Shown: positions 57,694-64,000 of the stretch, in pieces
Layout of the letters: every line of letters starts with the position of its first letter
Position numbering within the stretch: position 1 is the first letter of the stretch
Source: Chitinophagaceae bacterium UBA1930
GTDB taxonomy: Bacteria > Bacteroidota > Bacteroidia > Chitinophagales > Chitinophagaceae
Assembly (NCBI GenBank): GCA_002337145.1
Contig: DDFK01000002.1
Coordinates: 1,550,868 to 1,614,867 of the forward strand
Reading direction: 5' to 3'
DNA: 64,000 bases
The notes under the pieces: generated by a model
The model's input: only the letters and a program-made list of their open reading frames with translations
Database searches by the model: none
What the model was told of the DNA's origin: nothing
Translations under genes and position numbers: made by a program

Positions 57694-59754
57694 TTATCTA
57701 GCAATGATGAAAGGGTGATTTGAAACGACCTGTTTATTTTGTATAAGCTGCAAGTAATATGAGCCTGCCACTAAATTTTTTACATCAATATTCATGGTGA
57801 TAGAAGTCTGCTTCATCCTTTTCACTTCCATGCCTATTGCATTCATCAGAACGATTTCGTTTTGAGGATTTGCTGCTCCACTCAATTCAACCGTTATAAA
57901 GTTTTGTACAGGGTTAGGATATAATTTAATAGACAAATCTTCTTTTGAAGCGATGGAACGTATGGGTGAATATTGATAGGAACCGTCTGCATTCACCATT
58001 TTGATGCGATAGTAATTGTTGGTTTGCAGCACTGCATTGTATTGATAGCTGTAAGCAGCATTGGCCAATGCTTTAGCTGTAACAGTAGCAATAGTTGAGA
58101 AGCTGCTGCCGTTGGTGCTTTGTTCAAGTTCGTATTGCTTCATGTTGATTTCTTCGGCAACATTCCAGCTTAACAGTACGCCGTTGTTGTTTTTCTTAAC
58201 AGTAAAGTCCAATAGACGCACAGGCAATACTGATAAGTAATACAACGCACCCACTTCATTTGGCGATAGCGGTTTTATGATAACGGAACCTGTTGCGTTC
58301 AGTTCATCAAAACCAACATCGTAAATGGAACTTCTTGTTTGTCCCTGCCCGTCTGCTGCACTTAGCAATGAAACATAGTTAGCGGTATTGATGGCTGCAT
58401 CCTGAACCAGTGAAGGGGCAACGAGAATGCCGTTTGTTCTTGCACCAAAACCCAGTGTATTGTTTTGCCAACCGGTGCTTGTGATGCCCAAACTTGCTGC
58501 ATCGTATATATTGCCTTCGGATGATTGTGTAAGCAAGGTATTTGCCGCATTCATGTAAGCTGCATTGCCCGAACTCATCTTAACCAAATTGTTGGCCAGC
58601 GTTATACCTTTTGGCTGGATGGTGCCACCATGTACACAGCCGAGTGCAATGCCTGCACCATCCACTGCATTCACAATGGTATTGAAAGCAACTGTGCAAC
58701 TATCGGCAGCAAAATATTCACCGGAGCCCAATGTTGAATCGGAGTAGTTTCCGTTGTAGATGCAGAGGGATGCACGTTTTTGATCAGAGCTTAAGGATGC
58801 ACCGTTTACGCCTTCGATATAGTTGTTGAATACTTTATGCCCTTTATCGATGATGCGTATGCCGGCAGCCTGGCGTGCAGGATTGTCGTTCAAAATAAAA
58901 TTGCCGTACACATTGCAGTACCTTCCGAAACGCAGGCAGATACCACCATTGCTGTTGCGGATGGTATTGTAGCGGTATGTGTTCCTGTGCGATTTGTTGC
59001 TGAATATCTCTAGCTCGCCAGATGTGGTTACATCTTCCACCAAGTTGTATTCAACAATATTATAGCCATCTGTTCTTGCACTGGCAGCATCGCCCACACG
59101 TATGGTCTCGCCTTCGTTGGCACCCATGTAGGAACGTCCCTTGAAATAATTTGAATCGATACGGTTGTAAGTAGATACCGCTTTTGCAGGATAGGTCACC
59201 GGTGTATAGATCACAATAATGGTAGCTGTTCCATTGCTTTTATTGATAAAGGTATTGTGGTCCACACGGTGGTGGTCGCCATCCAGTTCCACCCATGCAT
59301 TCTTTTGCAGCAGTGCGGTATCGGAGTTGTAGTTGTCGAACACATTATTGGTGATGCGGCAATAATAGGAAGGCAATGTGGAGCCCTTACCTACTTTTAA
59401 AACAGAGCTTGCACCTGCATTGCCGTTCTTGAACACAAAGCCGGTAAACACCATATTGGTGATCTGGAAAGCAAATTTTGTGGTGCCGTTAAAAATGACA
59501 CCGCCTGGTGTTTGAGCCCTTAATACAATTGGAGCAAGCGATGCAGAGCCATTGGTATTCACAAAACCTACGAGGTCAAAATTATAGGTGCCGTTGGCAA
59601 CCGTTATGGTATCGCTGGGCATGGCAGCCGTCATTTTGTTTACGAGGTCTGTTTTGGTACTGACCGTATAATTGGTTGCATGGGCAAACTGCACCAACAG
59701 TTGCAAGGCAATCATCATGCATATAATACTTATATTGTTGGGTCTGTTGGCCAT
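57694..59754 (-). CDS. PL6 alginate lyase exported by T9SS (copy 1)
   Basis: A 686-residue paralogue of the next gene: signal peptide ending QFAHA, beta-helix lyase domain, FN3-like spacer (LLSWNVAEEINMKQYELEQ) and T9SS sorting domain (IKLYPNPVQNFITVEL, AGSYYLQL). Motifs are EGETIRVGD (about 215), Lys254 in FSNKSHRNTY and Arg275. The usual His after the catalytic Arg is Phe276 (CLRFGRYC), unlike the other two PL6 enzymes here. Tandem duplication followed by specialisation is inferred. Stop and next start are adjacent, so translation is probably coupled. Confidence 0.86.
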   Translation of the reverse strand: MANRPNNISIICMMIALQLLVQFAHATNYTVSTKTDLVNKMTAAMPSDTITVANGTYNFDLVGFVNTNGSASLAPIVLRAQTPGGVIFNGTTKFAFQITNMVFTGFVFKNGNAGASSVLKVGKGSTLPSYYCRITNNVFDNYNSDTALLQKNAWVELDGDHHRVDHNTFINKSNGTATIIVIYTPVTYPAKAVSTYNRIDSNYFKGRSYMGANEGETIRVGDAASARTDGYNIVEYNLVEDVTTSGELEIFSNKSHRNTYRYNTIRNSNGGICLRFGRYCNVYGNFILNDNPARQAAGIRIIDKGHKVFNNYIEGVNGASLSSDQKRASLCIYNGNYSDSTLGSGEYFAADSCTVAFNTIVNAVDGAGIALGCVHGGTIQPKGITLANNLVKMSSGNAAYMNAANTLLTQSSEGNIYDAASLGITSTGWQNNTLGFGARTNGILVAPSLVQDAAINTANYVSLLSAADGQGQTRSSIYDVGFDELNATGSVIIKPLSPNEVGALYYLSVLPVRLLDFTVKKNNNGVLLSWNVAEEINMKQYELEQSTNGSSFSTIATVTAKALANAAYSYQYNAVLQTNNYYRIKMVNADGSYQYSPIRSIASKEDLSIKLYPNPVQNFITVELSGAANPQNEIVLMNAIGMEVKRMKQTSITMNIDVKNLVAGSYYLQLIQNKQVVSNHPFIIAR

Positions 59755-59757
59755 TGT

Positions 59758-60939
59758 TTATTGTGCAAGAAGTTTTACTATAACATTTTTATTGGAGTCC
59801 TTTATCTTGTCTGCTTGTTTGCTGTAGGAACCGTCTTTGAATTTTTCTGCAGCAGCCAGTAACAGTACATAGTAGTCCTGTTTTTTGTAAGGGGTTATTT
59901 GCTGGTATTCCCATTGCTTGTCATCCACCACAAAAGGCATCAAATAGTCAATCGCTTTTCTGATGCTTCTGCCATCTGCGGTTTGGTAATGCCAAAGGTC
60001 CACGCCTTTTGTTTCGGCAGCGTTGGCCAGCATTGTCCATGCATGCAGGTTAAAAGTTGAGTAACCCAATGCAGCGGTACGTTCCAGCTCTAATGGCTGC
60101 TTGCCATCGGGTTCTATCTGCCAAGCCAGCCTTTCAAAATCATGTTTCAATATCTTGTCAGCAACAGCTTTTTCGCCGCAGAAGGAAGCAATGGTCACGA
60201 TCTGCATATCGTAAAAAGTACCATGGTTGTTTTTTGCCTCTGCTTCTTTTTTACCGTTGTTGCTGGTAAGCAACCAGTTTAAGTATGCTTTAAACCATTG
60301 CATGGTGCCGCTTTCATCGGTTGGCTTCCATGATTTTGACAAACGCAGCAAACCCACAGCATCCACTACTTGCGGCAGGTTATGTGTATCAATGATGCCG
60401 GTACTTACGCCTGTATCGATGCCTGTTCTTATCTGGGCATGGTTCAGGTTGGGCAACATACGTGTGGCTGTGTCCAGAAACCAGAAGCGTATCAGTTGCG
60501 TTGCTTTTGCTGCATACTTTTCCTGATCGGTAAAATAGTAGGCCCATGATAAGTTGTGCACGGCATCTACGAGGTCGTCAAAATTTTTGTCATCGCTTAC
60601 CAGATCGTTTGCAGGGTTCTTTTGCCCATCTTTTTTTATGTAGGGCTTGCCATCGGGTTTGCTGGGGTCGGGCCAGTAGTACCTGGCCATGCTCATGTAT
60701 TCGTGCATGTTGCCGCAAGGCGGTACAAACTTTTTGTCCATAACAGAGCCGTATTTTTTGTCCACCAGTTTATCGGCCAGTTTGGTCAACTGTTTTATAT
60801 CGTCTGTATTGGCATTGCGTTTTGCAGCAGCGGCTTTATTGGCATTTACCAGGTACAGTTGGGGCAACTGGCCATAACTATATTGTTGCAGGAACAGTAC
60901 GGTAATCACTAAAGCAATACTTTTTTTTAAAGAAGCCAT
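59758..60939 (-). CDS. Alginate lyase family protein (PL5/PL38-like)
   Basis: A 393-residue exported (alpha/alpha) toroid lyase. Signal peptide MASLKKSIALVITVLFLQQYSYG-Q. Motifs match the Alginate_lyase domain (PF05426): CGNMHEYMSMARYYWPDP near the N-terminus, NLSWAYYFTDQEKYAAKATQLIRFWF, and the catalytic Asn/His segment EAKNNHGTFYDMQ (about 240). TAALGYSTFNLHAWTMLA follows. PL38 is the most likely CAZy home among PF05426 members of Bacteroidota. Periplasmic cleavage of alginate oligomers is inferred. Confidence 0.8.
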   Translation of the reverse strand: MASLKKSIALVITVLFLQQYSYGQLPQLYLVNANKAAAAKRNANTDDIKQLTKLADKLVDKKYGSVMDKKFVPPCGNMHEYMSMARYYWPDPSKPDGKPYIKKDGQKNPANDLVSDDKNFDDLVDAVHNLSWAYYFTDQEKYAAKATQLIRFWFLDTATRMLPNLNHAQIRTGIDTGVSTGIIDTHNLPQVVDAVGLLRLSKSWKPTDESGTMQWFKAYLNWLLTSNNGKKEAEAKNNHGTFYDMQIVTIASFCGEKAVADKILKHDFERLAWQIEPDGKQPLELERTAALGYSTFNLHAWTMLANAAETKGVDLWHYQTADGRSIRKAIDYLMPFVVDDKQWEYQQITPYKKQDYYVLLLAAAEKFKDGSYSKQADKIKDSNKNVIVKLLAQ

Positions 60940-60940
60940 T

Positions 60941-61819
60941 TTAGTTGGGTATGTTTAATGCTTTTAAAAATGCAATGATGGACTTGCTGAGCTCGGAGCT
61001 TTGCTCTTTGGTAAACTTGCCATGACCGCCACCAGGCTCTGTAACAAATTCGTTCTTTACACCTGCTTCGTCCAGCTTCTTTTTCAGGTCAACTGATTGC
61101 TGGTAAGGCACGATCGGGTCTGCATCACCATGTACAATAAACACGGGTGGACTTGTTTTCTTTACATAAAATATAGGTGAGAGCAGTTCCCTGAACTTAG
61201 TATTGTCTGCTTCTTTGCCCAACCAGTTTACCAATGATTTGTATTTGGAAAAATTGGCCGCACTTAAATCGGCAGGGCCATATTTGTCAATAATAGCAGC
61301 AATGGTATAGCCTTTTACATTTTTGTAATCGCCATCAAATTTGTTGTCGCTTTGTAACAATCCGGCAAGCAAAGCCAAGTGGCCGCCTGCACTTCCGCCC
61401 ATCACCACGATCTTGTTGGGATCAATGTTCAGTTCCTTTGCATGCTGAACAGTATATAATATAGATGCCCTTACATCTTCAATGGCGGCAGGTGCATTTG
61501 CCTGTGGGTACATCCTGTATTCGATGTTCACCACAGCAAAACCTATTTTAAAGAAACTGTTGAAACCTGTCTGGCTTTCTTTGGTACCGTGGTTCCATCC
61601 GCCGCCATGTATGTTGAACACAACGGGTGTGGGTTTTGCAGCTTTTGGGTTAAAGTAGATATCGTGTTTTACCTGCCAGTCTTTTCCTTTATTGTACACT
61701 ACATCTATCTGTGCTTCGTAGCCAGCAGGGTACACTACTTTTTTTATGGTAGTATCTTCCTGTGCAGATACGTGGAAGGCAACAAGCATCAGTATACCAA
61801 CAAAAATCCTTTTCATCAT
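60941..61819 (-). CDS. Exported alpha/beta hydrolase (esterase/lipase type)
   Basis: A 292-residue alpha/beta-hydrolase with signal peptide (MMKRIFVGILMLVAFHVSA-Q from ATG 61819). The oxyanion loop is NIHGGGW, the nucleophile motif GGSAGGHLALL, the Asp is in HGDADPIVPY and the His in GGGHGKF. BD-FAE/hormone-sensitive-lipase relatives hydrolyse carbohydrate esters. In this locus a second deacetylase for acetylated alginate or its oligomers is plausible, but not shown. The 17 codons upstream of ATG 61819 do not improve the signal. Confidence 0.82.
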   Translation of the reverse strand: MMKRIFVGILMLVAFHVSAQEDTTIKKVVYPAGYEAQIDVVYNKGKDWQVKHDIYFNPKAAKPTPVVFNIHGGGWNHGTKESQTGFNSFFKIGFAVVNIEYRMYPQANAPAAIEDVRASILYTVQHAKELNIDPNKIVVMGGSAGGHLALLAGLLQSDNKFDGDYKNVKGYTIAAIIDKYGPADLSAANFSKYKSLVNWLGKEADNTKFRELLSPIFYVKKTSPPVFIVHGDADPIVPYQQSVDLKKKLDEAGVKNEFVTEPGGGHGKFTKEQSSELSKSIIAFLKALNIPN

Positions 61820-61921
61820 TTTTACATTTAGGTTACCGCAATTGAAATAACGTGAAGCTGTGTTGCCCATCTATAGAGCAACCACAAGAATGGCCCACCC
61901 TGTTAGAGTGGACCAGATTTG

Positions 61922-62278
61922 TTACGCCTCTTTGGGGGTCTGGGGTAAAAAATCTTCACGCATTGGCGTAAATACATCTATGAGCATACCTGGCTCAACA
62001 CAGGTAACACCATGTACCACATGTGGCAGTACATAATAGCCATCGCCTTTTTTTATACGTTTCACTTCATCGCCAATGGTCATATCGAACACACCATCTT
62101 CCACATAGGTAACCTGGCTGTGGTGGTGTTCATGCAATGTGCCGATGGCACCTGCCTCAAACTTTACTTTAACCAACATTACTTTTTCGTCGTAACCAAA
62201 CATCTGTCTTTGTACACCGTTACCAAGGTCTTGCCAAGGTATTTCACTATCAAACTGGAACGCGGGACTGTGGATCAT
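61922..62278 (-). CDS. KdgF-like cupin, unsaturated uronate linearising protein
   Basis: A 118-residue single-domain cupin. Metal-binding histidines are in GTLHEHHHSQVTYVEDG and the second cupin motif GDGYYVLPHVVHGV. KdgF proteins speed the conversion of cyclic 4,5-unsaturated monouronate to the linear ketone in pectin and alginate breakdown. It lies between the exo-type PL17 and the rest of the locus, 6 bases after the PL17 stop, exactly where its substrate would be made. Cytosolic (no signal). Confidence 0.85.
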   Translation of the reverse strand: MIHSPAFQFDSEIPWQDLGNGVQRQMFGYDEKVMLVKVKFEAGAIGTLHEHHHSQVTYVEDGVFDMTIGDEVKRIKKGDGYYVLPHVVHGVTCVEPGMLIDVFTPMREDFLPQTPKEA

Positions 62279-62284
62279 CTTTAC

Positions 62285-64000
62285 TTATTTTATAGTTATA
62301 AATTGTTGCTTGTTGTTGTATTGCAATTGAACCGTGTATGTTTTCTTGTTGTATTCGAATGAGAAAGTTGTACCGTTGTCGTCATCACTTATCAGCTTGA
62401 TGTTTTTTGTTACCGGCATAAAGCCAACCGTGAACTCTGCAATGGGATTGTTTTTGCCGTGCGGCTCCGTAATGTTTACAAATGTGTGGTTAGCGGCTTT
62501 TGGCTGTGTGATGATGTAGGCTTTCTCGCTCCTTAAATTGAACTCGGGATCGTTGGCACCCAATGTAACAAACTCAACATTGGTAGCGGTATCAGCTAAG
62601 AATGTTGTGGTGTAGAATTTACGGTTGTTGAGAAAAGTAATGGCTCCGTTTGCTGCACCTACTTTGCCTTGTGCATTTAACCAGATATGCTGGTAACCAT
62701 CTTTGGTGCCCAATGTATTCAACTGTGTTTTGTTGCTGTTGTATTTGAAGTTGATGTTGGTTAAATGCCCCTGGTACCAGAACGGCAGGTCGTATTGATG
62801 CTGTGTTGCACTTCTTACTTTGAACACATCCAATAACAATGGGCTCTCCGCTCCTTCTGGTTTAAACAGTATAGCCGTACGCAACATTTTCACATCGCTG
62901 TATGCTTTGTTTTCTTCGGCAGATACTACCTGGTAGTTTTTGTTGGCATCAAAGTACACGAGTGATGGTGATGATTTTTCACCTGCTTCCCAATCTTCGT
63001 TATAGTGCGATGTTTTGTCTGCCACCAATGTATTGTGTGCAATGGTTGCCTTGCCCCATGTATCGTTTTCTTTGGTATAGCCTCCACCGGTTTTTGTTTC
63101 CACATTTAAAAAGCGTACGGCTCCGTAGTCGCTCAATACTTCTACGTTGTTGTCGAAGAACAATATGTTCAACCTGTCAAAGTGCCCGTGGCCCATGCCT
63201 TGTGTACCTGCTTTCATTACAACACAGGTCTGGTCTTGGTTGCTGCCAGATCTTAGAATACCAACGCCACCGCTTTTGCCATCAGCACCATCTGTAATGA
63301 ATTGTGGTTTGTACACAAATGGTTTTGTTTTGCCTTCGGCAATGGCTTTGGCCACTTTCAATCCTGCATCGCTTACTATTACCCGTTTCTGTTGCTGGGC
63401 AATATCTAACAGGTTATCTGCTGGTTCAATATCGCCATAAGCAATATCCACTGCGTATACCAGTTCTTCTGTTTCGTAGGTCTTGTCTTTCAACGCATCG
63501 TTTATCGGAAAGAATACTTTGTTGGTGTAGGTGCATTGAAGGTCGCACTGCACGGCTTTCTTTAACAGGCCGTTCCTGTATTCATAGATCTTCAACTCTG
63601 GTTGGTATTGTTGTATGGCCCTTGCAAAAATGATAAAGGGCTGAATGGCATAACGCAAATAGTATGGCCCTTCTTCATAGTAACCATCAGGGGAAAACAG
63701 ATCATCTATCTGTTTCAGAAAACCCGACTTGCCATCTTTCTTACTTCCACGCAAAGCAATGTCAACCCATTCTTTCTTGCCACATATATAACCAGCCATA
63801 CCTACACCTGCTGTGCTCCAAGTGGCATGGTTGTGTATGAGGTTGAATATTTTGGTGTTCACAACAGACTGTTCGTTTACAACGCTTGTCCATAAACTGT
63901 CTGTAAGGTATTGCCTGTCTTTTGGTGCAATGTAGTCGTACACACAATCGTAGCCCTGTATCATGTACACCAGCCAAACATCGTCGTTGAGATTTTGCCA
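62285..64000 (-). CDS. PL17 heparinase II/III-fold oligoalginate lyase (5' end missing)
   Basis: The frame is open to the right edge, so the N-terminus lies outside; 571 codons are visible. IHNHATWSTAGVGMAG carries the Asn-His catalytic pair, and PDGYYEEGPYYLRYA carries the catalytic Tyr region. The C-terminal beta-sheet domain contains GMGHGHFDRLNILFFDNNVEVLSDYGA, where heparinase-family metal or substrate residues lie, and YTKENDTWGKATIAHNTLVAD. PL17 enzymes release unsaturated monouronate from alginate oligomers in the periplasm, feeding KdgF and the MFS transporter. Confidence 0.88.
   Translation of the reverse strand, partial: WQNLNDDVWLVYMIQGYDCVYDYIAPKDRQYLTDSLWTSVVNEQSVVNTKIFNLIHNHATWSTAGVGMAGYICGKKEWVDIALRGSKKDGKSGFLKQIDDLFSPDGYYEEGPYYLRYAIQPFIIFARAIQQYQPELKIYEYRNGLLKKAVQCDLQCTYTNKVFFPINDALKDKTYETEELVYAVDIAYGDIEPADNLLDIAQQQKRVIVSDAGLKVAKAIAEGKTKPFVYKPQFITDGADGKSGGVGILRSGSNQDQTCVVMKAGTQGMGHGHFDRLNILFFDNNVEVLSDYGAVRFLNVETKTGGGYTKENDTWGKATIAHNTLVADKTSHYNEDWEAGEKSSPSLVYFDANKNYQVVSAEENKAYSDVKMLRTAILFKPEGAESPLLLDVFKVRSATQHQYDLPFWYQGHLTNINFKYNSNKTQLNTLGTKDGYQHIWLNAQGKVGAANGAITFLNNRKFYTTTFLADTATNVEFVTLGANDPEFNLRSEKAYIITQPKAANHTFVNITEPHGKNNPIAEFTVGFMPVTKNIKLISDDDNGTTFSFEYNKKTYTVQLQYNNKQQFITIK

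Noticed and set aside
42029..64000. Toxin-antitoxin, CRISPR, retron or phage-defence island in the right half
   Set aside because: No direct-repeat/spacer array, reverse transcriptase, nuclease cluster or phage structural genes; the region is metabolic with small insertions.

Overview
The window looks like a chromosomal segment of a Bacteroidota bacterium, most likely family Chitinophagaceae or a close relative. The grounds are secreted proteins with type IX secretion (T9SS) sorting domains, many lipoproteins, TAnnTTTG-type -7 boxes, weak ribosome binding sites, the futalosine menaquinone gene mqnA and a Bacteroidota-style 849-residue ClpC. There is no rRNA, CRISPR array or prophage, so most of the window is ordinary chromosome with small mobile insertions.

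Layout. 1-4.2 kb: the 5' part of a large secreted jelly-roll/Ig-like protein (runs off the left edge), a secreted protein of unknown function and an IS3-type helix-turn-helix relic. 4.1-7 kb: two tRNA-Leu genes with terminators, hscB, an LKR/alanine-dehydrogenase-like enzyme and a tRNA m6A methyltransferase. 7-15.6 kb: secreted peptidases and lipoproteins (oligopeptidase B, peptide-binding lipoprotein, M1 aminopeptidase, NlpC/P60 hydrolase, beta-propeller). 15.6-29.6 kb: dnaE, a class C serine hydrolase, ndh, a NahK-like kinase, a GT2 glycosyltransferase, mqnA, purB, two paralogous AraC regulators and a PspC protein. 29.9-38 kb: aconitase, small membrane proteins, a UvrD-type helicase with a Myb-like tail, clpC and a STAS protein.

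38.0-40.26 kb is a discrete insertion: 17-bp perfect terminal inverted repeats flanked by an 11-bp direct duplication. It sits cleanly between the STAS gene and bioF and carries two unknown genes, an IS982-type transposase, a long hairpin and a small membrane protein.

40.3-49.4 kb: bioF, miaE, an L,D-transpeptidase, an M20 amidohydrolase and a SPOR protein. Then comes a deoC / aldehyde dehydrogenase operon, in which the catalytic and non-catalytic halves of an ALDH16-like enzyme are separate genes. Two small selfish-looking genes have entered this operon: a four-helix-bundle gene enclosed by 23-bp perfect inverted repeats, and an ORF6N gene associated with three copies of a long palindrome.

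49.6-64 kb, all on the minus strand, is an alginate utilisation locus: PL17 (partial, runs off the right edge), KdgF-like cupin, alpha/beta hydrolase, PL5/PL38-like alginate lyase, two tandem T9SS-exported PL6 lyases, an MFS uronate transporter, an SDR (probable DEH reductase), a third PL6 and an SGNH acetylesterase. The inferred order of events is that surface PL6 enzymes cut alginate and periplasmic lyases reduce oligomers to unsaturated monouronate. KdgF then linearises this, the MFS protein imports it and the SDR reduces it toward KDG. No SusC/SusD pair or KDG kinase/aldolase lies in the window.

The intergenic DNA is rich in repeats: a four-copy hairpin repeat (GATGGGTG...CCAGTAAAG), an 87-bp REP-like element, and several degenerate 7- or 8-nt periodic tracts placed at gene starts.
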